Of a stretch of 28,874 nt of DNA, positions 14,195 to 20,787 are shown piece after piece; the stretch's first letter is position 1; each line of letters starts with the position of its first letter. The translations under genes were made by a program, and so were the position numbers. The notes below the pieces were generated by a model that was given only the letters and a program-made list of their open reading frames with translations, was not told the DNA's origin and ran no database searches. Origin of the DNA: Caldilineaceae bacterium (lineage in GTDB: Bacteria; Chloroflexota; Anaerolineae; Caldilineales; Caldilineaceae); NCBI GenBank assembly GCA_014879855.1, contig JACSRH010000212.1:1-28874 (forward strand), read 5' to 3'.

Positions 14195-15261
14195 GAAAGA
14201 GGCAGTGTGGGTGGGCGCGCAGTAGACGGGAGTGCAGTAGACGGAAGTGCAGTAGATGAGCGCACCGCCAGTTCCAGCGCCTGGATGCGCATGTCGAGGT
14301 CGAGATTCTCCTTGCGCACACGCAGGTCGTAGTAAACCAGCACCAGGGTGAGGGCCAGGAACGGGTACCACAGCGTATTGACCAGATAGCTAAGCCCGGT
14401 AAGCACGCCATTGACCACGCCCACCATCTGTGAAGTCATGAGAATCGCGGCAAACATTTGCAGCAGCGAAAGCGGCAGCCCCAGCACGACGCTGTTCAGG
14501 ATGAACATCAACACCAGCAGACCAAAGAGTCGCCAGAAGCTGCCATCCGTCAGGCTCCAACTCCGTTTCAGCGCGCTGAGGGGGCCGCAGCGTTCGGTCA
14601 AAATCACCACGGGCGCGACAAACCAGCGCGTCGTCAGATAGGCAACAGGCAGCAAGATCAAGAAGAGGAGTGCAAACACCAACGCCACGATCAACAACAC
14701 CGCGCCGACGGCAACGATGCTGTTGCCTTCGATCAGGGAGGCGAGCCCCGCCAGCACGCCAGCAAAGATAAGCGCTACGACGATCACCCCAAAGTACACC
14801 ACCAGCATAACGCCGATCAAAATCAGCGACGCCAGCAGCGTCAGGCCAATAAATGCCCAGAAGCGGCTGAGGCCGGCGCGCACGCTGGCGCCCACAGCCA
14901 GCTCGCGCCCCGCGACATTGGCGTCCGCCTGCGCCAGCAGCGATAAGAAGGCGAGCGCGCCCAACACCAACCCAACGCCAGCCGCCAGCAGAGAGAGTCC
15001 CATCATCGCACCGCTGGCGCGGAAAAAGGCGCTTTCCGTGGATGACGGCAGATCGACCGCATTCAGTAAAAGGCCAAAATAGCTATTCATCGTTATGCCC
15101 AGCAGCAGGGCGGCGAGAACGCTGAACGGCACAAAAAAGATCGCGGCGGTCAGCACCAGCTTGCCAAAGCGCAGCCGGTAGAGGCGAAAGACGCGGTCAA
15201 GCAACTGGCCAAGCCCCAGGGCCGTCTGAAAAGGGACTGTTTGCAAAGGGCTTGTCGACAT
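14191..15261 (-). CDS. Multi-pass membrane protein (glycerophosphodiester phosphodiesterase membrane-domain-like)
   Basis: About 356 residues from ATG 15261, chosen for an AGGAG 7 nt upstream; the open frame extends further but only shadows the epimerase gene. TALGLGQLLDRVFRLYRLRF at the N-terminus precedes six or more long helices. WFVAPVVILTERCGPLSALK followed by RSWSLTDGSFWRLFG before the last helix pair is the typical signature of this membrane-domain family, often found beside DUF4129 genes. The C-terminus ends in ALPSTALPSTARPP, encoded by a 15-bp tandem repeat. The role is unknown; it probably forms a membrane scaffold or transport component with the DUF4129/DUF4350/MoxR set. Confidence 0.78.
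   Translation of the reverse strand: MSTSPLQTVPFQTALGLGQLLDRVFRLYRLRFGKLVLTAAIFFVPFSVLAALLLGITMNSYFGLLLNAVDLPSSTESAFFRASGAMMGLSLLAAGVGLVLGALAFLSLLAQADANVAGRELAVGASVRAGLSRFWAFIGLTLLASLILIGVMLVVYFGVIVVALIFAGVLAGLASLIEGNSIVAVGAVLLIVALVFALLFLILLPVAYLTTRWFVAPVVILTERCGPLSALKRSWSLTDGSFWRLFGLLVLMFILNSVVLGLPLSLLQMFAAILMTSQMVGVVNGVLTGLSYLVNTLWYPFLALTLVLVYYDLRVRKENLDLDMRIQALELAVRSSTALPSTALPSTARPPTLPLS
14219..14257. repeat. 15-bp tandem repeat at a gene's 3' end
   Basis: GCAGTAGACGGGAGT (14219-14233), GCAGTAGACGGAAGT (14234-14248) and a partial GCAGTAGAT (14249-14257). It encodes the Ser-Thr-Ala-Leu-Pro repeats at the C-terminus of the multi-pass protein, just before its ATGA junction with the DUF4129 gene. 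Confidence 0.85.
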
Positions 15262-15289
15262 GATGATGCTCCTGGCGAAGTAGCTCGCG

Positions 15290-16384
15290 CTACGCGACGG
15301 CGCGCACGGCCATGGCGCGCAGCCGGACCGGGTCGATCCGCACGGCCAGCGCCTCGCGCACCGTGAGCCAGCCATCAACAAGCGTGAGCGGCCGATCGGT
15401 GATCTCCTCGCGCAGCTTGAGGAAAAACGACAATTCGGACGGGTGCGCGACCTCTGGTCGCGCTGCAAAGATCGCGGCGCGCGCCGCGCCGATCGTGCTG
15501 CCCGCCTGCGAGCCAACCATGATCCCCTTTGCATGTCCGTGGGCGAGCGCGGCCATTGCCAGCGACGCGGTGTAGCCGGTGCGCGGGGTCTTGATGTTGA
15601 GGATGTCGAAGGTGTCCAATTCCAGTTCGCGCTGTAGATCGCGCACGGTAAAGGCGCTGTCGTCGGCAATGATCGGCAGGGCGTCCTGGGCGCGCAGCGC
15701 GGCGCGAGCGCGCATTTGCTCCACCGGCAGCGGCTCTTCGCAATAGCGCAGCCCCATCTCCCGCAGCGCGGCCAGCCGTGCGCCGGCTTTGTCGGCCTGC
15801 ATGGTCTCGTTGGCGTCGGCATAGAGATCCACTGTCGCGCCAAACATTGCTTGCAGGTCGCGGATGCGGGCGAGATCGTCCTCCCAGTCGCGCCCGACTT
15901 TGACCTTGAGCACGCGCACTCCCTGCGCCACGACGCGCTCCGCCTCGGCCAGCACCTCATCGCGGGCGCCGATGCCGAGGATATAGCTGACGCGCACCCG
16001 CGCTTGTGTGGCGCCAAGATGCTCTGCTAACGAGTGTCCTGCGTGCTGGGCCAGTGCATCGTGCACGGCCATGTCGAGCGCGCCCTTGGCGGTGTGATTG
16101 TTGCGAATCGGCGCCATGCATGTCCAGGCTTTGTGCGCGGGCTGCCCTAGCAGGCGCGGCGCCAGTTCGTCCCGGATGATGGCGATCACGGTGGCGGCGG
16201 TTTCTCCGTAGATCGTGGGGCGCGGCGGCGCTTCGGCGACGCCACGACTGTCATCGCTCAACGCCACAGTCACCAGCACATGGCGGGCTGCGGCCAGGCT
16301 GCTCTGGCTGCCCCAACGTAGCTCGCCATGCATGGGCAACCGGAACTCGGTGGTTTCGATGGCGGCAATCGTCGGAACAGACAT
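15290..16384 (-). CDS. Enolase-superfamily (muconate-cycloisomerase group) epimerase, probably dipeptide epimerase
   Basis: 364 residues, normal for the muconate lactonizing enzyme subgroup. The catalytic K-x-K is VLKVKVG (K160/K162). Metal ligands are expected at D190 (YADANE), E216 (YCEEPLP) and D241 (IIADDS), and the second catalytic lysine is K265 in NIKTPRTGY. An N-terminal capping domain (residues 1-125) includes the specificity loops. These residues fit 1,1-proton-transfer epimerases such as L-Ala-D/L-Glu (dipeptide) epimerases used in peptidoglycan peptide recycling. o-Succinylbenzoate synthase or N-acylamino-acid racemase are the alternatives. Its ATG begins directly after the stop of the P-loop gene, and the multi-pass membrane gene starts 28 bp past its own stop. 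An exact substrate cannot be read from sequence. Confidence 0.88.
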   Translation of the reverse strand: MSVPTIAAIETTEFRLPMHGELRWGSQSSLAAARHVLVTVALSDDSRGVAEAPPRPTIYGETAATVIAIIRDELAPRLLGQPAHKAWTCMAPIRNNHTAKGALDMAVHDALAQHAGHSLAEHLGATQARVRVSYILGIGARDEVLAEAERVVAQGVRVLKVKVGRDWEDDLARIRDLQAMFGATVDLYADANETMQADKAGARLAALREMGLRYCEEPLPVEQMRARAALRAQDALPIIADDSAFTVRDLQRELELDTFDILNIKTPRTGYTASLAMAALAHGHAKGIMVGSQAGSTIGAARAAIFAARPEVAHPSELSFFLKLREEITDRPLTLVDGWLTVREALAVRIDPVRLRAMAVRAVA

Positions 16385-17212
16385 CTAGTTCACTCGCAGA
16401 AAATCGAGAATTTTCAGCGCAATGGTGTGAGGCGCATCTGCTACAGTGTCGACAACCAGCGCGCGATGGGGCGCAGCCGCGACCAGCGCGGCGCGTGTAG
16501 CCGCGGGATCATAGTGGCGCCGCTCTTCGACAACGATGGTCAGCGCCTTGCGCAGGTCGTCGGCGGTCACTTCACCTGTAGTGGCGAGGTCGGCGAGGAT
16601 GTGCTGTTCCTGGGCTGTAAACAACGCCGCAGCGTTTTCCACGCCGAGATTGGCAAAGCGCTGCAACTCGTGCGCGGCGTGATCGCCCACCCGCGCGGCG
16701 ATGACATCAAAGGGGTCGTGGCGTCCCACCAGCCGGATCACCCGCACAACATCGGGCGCGTCGAGCATGACAAAGCGGGCGCGCGGCAGAGCCTGGGCAG
16801 CGTAGACAACTTCGTTTTCGCCGCGCAAGCCATCGAAGAGCAACAGTCCGGGCGTTTGCGCCGTGTCTATCAGGAGTGCAGCCAGCGCCTCTCCCATGCC
16901 GCCAGGATGAAGTTCACGGTAGGCGCGCGTCAAACCAAAACGTTGTGTGCGATCCGTAACCGGTGCGGCTGTCTCGCCCAACACAGCCTGCATCGCCGGG
17001 ATGATGAGCAGGTCGGTCAGGGCGCGGCGGTCAGGCAGAGGGCGAAAGGCCAGGCCGGCGCTGTGCAACGCGGCCAGCGTCGTGCTCTTGCCGACGCCGG
17101 TCACGCCGACGAGCACCAGCACCGGCCGCATGGCGATCGGCTGCCACGTTGTGGCCGGCGGCGCGCCGTAGCCGGCGTCAGCCTGTAGATGGATGAAGGT
17201 GAGTTCGCTCAT
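16385..17212 (-). CDS. P-loop NTPase of unknown function
   Basis: About 275 residues from ATG 17212; a GTG at 17227 is an alternative start. Walker A is LVGVTGVGKSTT (about residues 34-46). A candidate Walker B is GLLLFDGLRGENE, and FVMLDAPDVVRVIRLVGRHD follows. The C-terminal half is helical and ends AHTIALKILDFLRVN. It resembles small kinase/ATPase-like P-loop proteins, but I do not recognise a named family. The gene directly abuts the epimerase gene, so a shared pathway is likely. One possibility is a kinase or ligase-type step on the same small molecule, but this is only suggested by position. Confidence 0.72.
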   Translation of the reverse strand: MSELTFIHLQADAGYGAPPATTWQPIAMRPVLVLVGVTGVGKSTTLAALHSAGLAFRPLPDRRALTDLLIIPAMQAVLGETAAPVTDRTQRFGLTRAYRELHPGGMGEALAALLIDTAQTPGLLLFDGLRGENEVVYAAQALPRARFVMLDAPDVVRVIRLVGRHDPFDVIAARVGDHAAHELQRFANLGVENAAALFTAQEQHILADLATTGEVTADDLRKALTIVVEERRHYDPAATRAALVAAAPHRALVVDTVADAPHTIALKILDFLRVN

Positions 17213-17247
17213 CTTGCGGGTGCACACTTTCCATTGAATGCAGCCCA

Positions 17248-17299
17248 GCGCACGGAGATCTCGTCCACTATGTTGGGCGGGGACGAGATCTCCGTGCGC
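17248..17299. terminator. Perfect 19-bp hairpin after the cyclophilin gene
   Basis: The arms 17248-17266 (GCGCACGGAGATCTCGTCC) and 17281-17299 are perfect reverse complements around a 14-nt loop. It starts 5 bp past the cyclophilin stop and lies before the P-loop gene start. No U-tract follows on either strand, so it is not a canonical intrinsic terminator; it may stop transcription, protect the 3' end or be a mobile palindrome. Confidence 0.6.
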
Positions 17300-17303
17300 C
17301 GCG

Positions 17304-17789
17304 TTATGCTTCCGTCACCACGATTTTGATGATCTTGTCGCCCTGGCGGACGGCATTGACGACATCCATCGTGCTGACAACCTTGCCAAAGACAGTGTGC
17401 TTGCCATTCAGATGCGGCTGCGGCGAATGGGTGATAAAGAACTGGCTGCCGTTGGTGTTGGGCCCGGCGTTCGCCATCGAGATGACGCCAGCCTCGTGCT
17501 TGAGCGGGTTGTTCTTGACTTCATCCTCGAACTTGTAGCCAGGGCCACCGCGACCGGTGCCGGTGGGGTCGCCGCCCTGAATCATAAAGTCGTTGATGAC
17601 GCGGTGAAAGACGCCGCCGTCATAGAAGCCTTCCTTGGCCAGAAAGACGAAATTGTTGACCGTTTTCGGCGCGTGTTCGGGGTAGAGCTCCAGCACGATC
17701 GGCCCGCGAATGGTCTCGATCGTTGCCTTGTACGTCTGCTTCGGGTCGATCTGCATGGCCGGGGGGGTGTTCCATTGTTTGTCTGTCAT
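17304..17789 (-). CDS. Cyclophilin-type peptidyl-prolyl cis-trans isomerase
   Basis: 161 residues, a normal single-domain cytoplasmic cyclophilin without a signal peptide. It has GPIVLELYPEHAPKTVNNFV, the active-site segment GGVFHRVINDFMIQGGDPTG with catalytic R63, GTGRGGPGYKFEDE, and NGSQFFITHSPQPHLNGKHT with VFGKV. All substrate-binding residues of the family appear to be present. It catalyses cis-trans isomerisation of X-Pro bonds during protein folding. An AAGGA ribosome site lies about 9 nt before ATG 17789. A long hairpin follows its stop, so it may be monocistronic. Confidence 0.96.
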   Translation of the reverse strand: MTDKQWNTPPAMQIDPKQTYKATIETIRGPIVLELYPEHAPKTVNNFVFLAKEGFYDGGVFHRVINDFMIQGGDPTGTGRGGPGYKFEDEVKNNPLKHEAGVISMANAGPNTNGSQFFITHSPQPHLNGKHTVFGKVVSTMDVVNAVRQGDKIIKIVVTEA

Positions 17790-17861
17790 CAGATTTTTCC
17801 TTTATACAAATGGTTTTTGTCTTACCGGTGCAGTGTAGCAGAGGCGTGAGTGTTGGACAAT

Positions 17862-18389
17862 TCAGATGCCAACTGTCTGGCTGCGGCGTTCGAGCAGCAG
17901 CACATCGCGCCAGACGCCGTGCAGTTGGCCGATGCGCTCACGCCGGCCGACGATGCGGAAGCCGCTGCGTTCGTGCAGGCGCACACTGGCCGTGTTCTCG
18001 GGAAAGACGCCGGCTTGCAGTGTCCAGATGCCAGCCAGTTCGGAGGCGGCCACCAGCGCGTCGAGCAGCCCGCGCCCCACGCCAGCGCCGCGGTGCGCGG
18101 CAGCGATGTAGACGCTCACTTCTGCGACGCCAGCATAGACCGCGCGTGCGGCGTAGGGCGTCAACGCGGCCCAGCCCACGATCTGCCGCGTCTGATGTTG
18201 CACAGTTTGGCTTGACGCGTGCTGCCTTGCCACCAAACGGCAGGGCAACAGGTGTTTGTGATCCCACGCGTCCCACTCAGGCGCGCTTTGCTCAAAAGTA
18301 GCCTGTCCGGTGGCAATGCCTTCCAGATAGATAGCGCGCACCTGTGGCCAGTCCACAGGTTGCATTGCCTCGATCATGAGCGATGTCAT
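17862..18389 (-). CDS. Phosphinothricin-acetyltransferase-like GNAT
   Basis: 175 residues. VDWPQVRAIYLEGIATGQATFE at the N-terminus is the typical opening of the Pat/Bar-like subgroup. IVGWAALTPYAARAVYAGVA leads to motif A, SVYIAAAHRGAGVGRGLLDA, and then AGVFPENTASVRLHERSGF. Proteins of this subgroup acetylate phosphinothricin, methionine sulfone/sulfoximine or related small amines; the natural substrate here is unknown. An unusual Gln/His-rich insert (ARQHASSQTVQHQTRQ) lies before the core strand. The start overlaps the stop of the upstream GNAT-GrpB gene as ATGA, so the two are translationally coupled. Confidence 0.88.
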   Translation of the reverse strand: MTSLMIEAMQPVDWPQVRAIYLEGIATGQATFEQSAPEWDAWDHKHLLPCRLVARQHASSQTVQHQTRQIVGWAALTPYAARAVYAGVAEVSVYIAAAHRGAGVGRGLLDALVAASELAGIWTLQAGVFPENTASVRLHERSGFRIVGRRERIGQLHGVWRDVLLLERRSQTVGI

Positions 18390-19417
18390 GTCAGCGCCTT
18401 TGCCCGCCGCCAGCGCAGCGCCTCTGCCCGCCGCCAGCGCAGCGCCTCTGCTTCCAGTTGTTTGATCAAGCCATCCTTGCCATCCATGTAGGCCACGATG
18501 TCGGTCGGGTGCTTTTGCGCCAGCTCGATTTTCAGCGCGGCATAGGCGCGTCGCGCTGCCGCGTGGGTGCGCAGATAGTCGCGGAAGGCGAGATGGCGCT
18601 CAACTTCTGGATGGTCGAAAGCATAGGCGTGGCAGTGGACAAGGCGTGCATGGGCCGAGCCTTTGACAAAGTAGCTGCGGCCGGGCAGGCCAAATTCCCC
18701 GCGCGGAATATAGCCGCTGGCGGCCATTGCAGCGATGCCCTTGTTTGCATCACGGATGTCACGCAGCAGCGGCATCATGTCGATCACCGGTTTGGCGGCC
18801 AGACCCGGTACGGAGGTGCTGCCCACATGCTCGATGGCGACCACCGCGTCGCCCAATGCCGCGCGCACGGCCGCGGCTTCGTGTGCAAAGCGCGCCGGCC
18901 ACTGCGCGTCATAAGGCGCGACCTCGACCACGCGCATCATCTGCGGCCCCAGTTCCTTGACCATATGCGCAAAGGTCGGCGCGCGGTAGCCCGCGTGGTT
19001 ATCTTGCGCGATGACGCTGTAGCCGAGCCGCTCGAAAAAGGTGAGGTTGCTGGTCAGCGCCAGGCGCACGCCAACGCGTCCATAGGCGCAGCCTTCCTGT
19101 AAAGCCTGCTCTTCGACGCAAGTCATCAACGCGCGCCCAATGCCGCGCCCTCGATAGGCCGGCAGGATCGCCAGCCGGTGCATATACATTTCAACGCCCG
19201 TGCGCACAAAGAAGACGCAGCCCACCGCCGCGCCCTCGACAGTCGTCAGCACCGCGCGTTCGCCCTGATCGAACAATGCTTGCAACGAGCCTGCGGTTTC
19301 TGCGTGCGCGCCGGAAGGCGGGTCGAGACGCCCACGCATTTCCTCGAACGCGGCGTGAATCAGATGCAGCAACAGAGGGATGGCGGCGCCGGCAGGTTGC
19401 AAAACAAATTGTGGCAT
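18386..19417 (-). CDS. GNAT acetyltransferase - GrpB (UPF0157) fusion protein
   Basis: About 343 residues from ATG 19417, where a GGGAAG-type site precedes two adjacent ATG codons (19420 is the alternative). The N-terminal half is a GNAT domain: MHRLAILPAYRGRGIGRALM followed by NLTFFERLGYSVIAQDNHAG. The C-terminal half, from RVVEVAPYDAQWPARFAHEA, is a GrpB domain with EHVGSTSVPGLAAKPVIDMM, the nucleotidyltransferase-like motif of that family. RYLRTH-like DYLRTHAAARRAYAALKIE and PTDIVAYMDGKDGLIK complete it. GrpB is also seen fused to dephospho-CoA kinase elsewhere, hinting at CoA-linked or nucleotide chemistry. The last residues are encoded by a 24-bp tandem repeat (RWRRAEAL units). Domain calls are firm; the joint function is unknown. 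Confidence 0.87.
   Translation of the reverse strand: MPQFVLQPAGAAIPLLLHLIHAAFEEMRGRLDPPSGAHAETAGSLQALFDQGERAVLTTVEGAAVGCVFFVRTGVEMYMHRLAILPAYRGRGIGRALMTCVEEQALQEGCAYGRVGVRLALTSNLTFFERLGYSVIAQDNHAGYRAPTFAHMVKELGPQMMRVVEVAPYDAQWPARFAHEAAAVRAALGDAVVAIEHVGSTSVPGLAAKPVIDMMPLLRDIRDANKGIAAMAASGYIPRGEFGLPGRSYFVKGSAHARLVHCHAYAFDHPEVERHLAFRDYLRTHAAARRAYAALKIELAQKHPTDIVAYMDGKDGLIKQLEAEALRWRRAEALRWRRAKALT
18392..18450. repeat. 24-bp tandem repeat at the 3' end of the GNAT-GrpB gene
   Basis: Units 18392-18415 and 18416-18439 differ at one base, followed by a partial third copy (18440-18450). The repeat encodes an Arg/Trp-rich octapeptide, RWRRAEAL, repeated at the extreme C-terminus of the protein. Confidence 0.88.
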
Positions 19418-19505
19418 CATTCCCTTCCCGGGCAGATGGTTTCTCTCTTTCGACAATTCCCGATATTATAGAGGGAAGATGTGCATCGGGCGCAATCTGG
19501 TAAAG

Positions 19506-20300
19506 ATGGATGTGGCTATGTTACGAACGGTCGAGGCGCGTCGCTATGTTGTGCCGCTGCGCGAGGGAGGATCGCTCCCCGCGGTCGTGGAGGCGGACGA
19601 CGACGCGCTCTACGTCATGAAATTTGTGGGCGCCGGCCAAGGGCCAAAGGCGCTGATCGCCGAGTTGATCGCGGGTGAAATCGGGCGTGTGCTGGGGCTG
19701 AATGTGCCTGAATTGGTGTTCATGGAGTTGTCGCCCCTCCTCTCGCGCACCGAGCGTGATGAAGAGATCCTCGATCTGCTGCGCGCCAGCGTTGGGTTGA
19801 ATCTGGGGATGCGTTTTCTGCCGGGCGCGTTTGCCTACAATTCGCTCTTGCAGCCGCCTCCGGCCGTGGACCTGGCTTCGGCCATTGTATGGTTCGACGC
19901 CTTTGTGACCAATGTCGACCGCACCGACCGCAACGTCAACATGTTGCTCTGGCAGCAGGAGCTTTGGCTGATCGATCACGGCGCCGCGCTCTACTTTCAT
20001 CACGACTGGGCGACCTATCACGAGCGCGCGCTTTCCCCCTTTCCGCTGGTTGCGCAGCACACTTTGTTGCCTTTGGCGAGTCAAATAGAGGCTGCCGATG
20101 CCCGACTGCGCGCTCGGCTCGACGCGCGCATGTTCGAGAAGATCGTCGCCGCCATACCGGAGCCTTGGTTGGCGAGCGACGCATCGCTCGGGGACCCGGC
20201 GACGCTGCGCGCGGCATATGTCGCCTATTTGACCGAGCGACTGGTGAATTCTTCAATTTTCGTGGAGGAGGCGGTGCGTGCCAGGGGATTGCTCGTTTGA
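19506..20300 (+). CDS. HipA-like protein kinase (HipA_2 type)
   Basis: About 264 residues from ATG 19506. ATG 19479 (close GAGGG) and ATG 19518 are possible starts; conservation seems to begin at LRTVEARRYVVPL. The N-lobe has GGSLPAVVEADDDALYVMKF with the candidate ATP-contacting K39, then GAGQGPKALIAELIAGEIGR. The catalytic loop is FDAFVTNVDRTDRNVNMLLW (D138 and the Asn residues), and the metal-binding Asp is D157 in WLIDHGAALY. This is the architecture of HipA-like kinases that lack the N-terminal HipA subdomain and the HipB partner. The next gene, a DUF3037 protein, overlaps it by 23 bp and is the expected companion. Known HipA kinases inactivate a tRNA synthetase; the target here is unknown. 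Confidence 0.87.
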   Translation: MDVAMLRTVEARRYVVPLREGGSLPAVVEADDDALYVMKFVGAGQGPKALIAELIAGEIGRVLGLNVPELVFMELSPLLSRTERDEEILDLLRASVGLNLGMRFLPGAFAYNSLLQPPPAVDLASAIVWFDAFVTNVDRTDRNVNMLLWQQELWLIDHGAALYFHHDWATYHERALSPFPLVAQHTLLPLASQIEAADARLRARLDARMFEKIVAAIPEPWLASDASLGDPATLRAAYVAYLTERLVNSSIFVEEAVRARGLLV

Positions 20301-20655
20301 TTATGCTGTAATTCGCGTCGTGCCCGATGTCACGCGCGGGGAATTCGTCAATGCCGGCGTGATCCTCTTCTGTCGCACGCGGCGCTACTTAGCCGCGCAG
20401 GTTGAGTTGCAGGAAGCTCGGCTCATCGCGCTGGCGCCGCAACTCGACATCGCGCTTGTGCGCTGTCATCTGGCGTTAATCCCAGCCATCTGCGCCGGCG
20501 CCGGCCCCATTGGACAACTGGGCAAGGCGGAGGCATTTCATTGGCTCGTGGCGCCACACAGCACGACAATTCAATGTTCGCCCGTACATGCCGGGATTAC
20601 GCACGACCCGGCGCAGTCCCTGGCGCGCTTGATGGCGGCTTACGTGCGCAGGTAG
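20278..20655 (+). CDS. DUF3037 protein, partner of the HipA-like kinase
   Basis: 125 residues, starting at GTG 20278 inside the kinase gene's 3' end with GGAGGAGG six bases upstream, an unusually strong ribosome site. FDYAVIRVVPDVTRGEFVNA followed by GVILFCRTRRYLAA is the DUF3037 signature. The rest is a compact alpha/beta protein with no signal peptide or helix-turn-helix that I can see. DUF3037 genes are typically adjacent to HipA_2-type kinases, and the 23-bp overlap with matched translation suggests a stoichiometric complex or an inhibitor/adaptor role. No function is established that I know of. A bidirectional terminator lies 73 bp past the stop. Confidence 0.87.
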   Translation: MPGDCSFDYAVIRVVPDVTRGEFVNAGVILFCRTRRYLAAQVELQEARLIALAPQLDIALVRCHLALIPAICAGAGPIGQLGKAEAFHWLVAPHSTTIQCSPVHAGITHDPAQSLARLMAAYVRR

Positions 20656-20727
20656 CAATCGAGTAATATCTACGAAATCTGTGATGACTTCTGCGTGCAC
20701 TGCTGTTTTGTCGGGTCATGATGGGCA

Positions 20728-20763
20728 GCAAAAAGGCCGGGCAAATTTGTCCGGCCTTTTTGC
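20728..20763. terminator. Bidirectional intrinsic terminator
   Basis: Arms GCAAAAAGGCCGG (20728-20740) and CCGGCCTTTTTGC (20751-20763) pair perfectly around a 10-nt loop. An A-run in the left arm and T-run in the right arm make it work from both sides. It lies between the converging DUF3037 gene and the FAS1 gene. Confidence 0.92.
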
Positions 20764-20787
20764 ATAAAGCTTTTGCTTGCAGTTGGG

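Noticed and set aside
15262..16017. N-terminal extension of the multi-pass membrane gene into the epimerase gene
   Set aside because: It is a frame-shifted read of the epimerase; AGGAG before ATG 15261 marks the true start.
19441..19475. TATTAT sequence upstream of the HipA-like kinase as a promoter
   Set aside because: A -10-like box is present but no acceptable -35 lies at 16-18 bp, so I do not annotate it.
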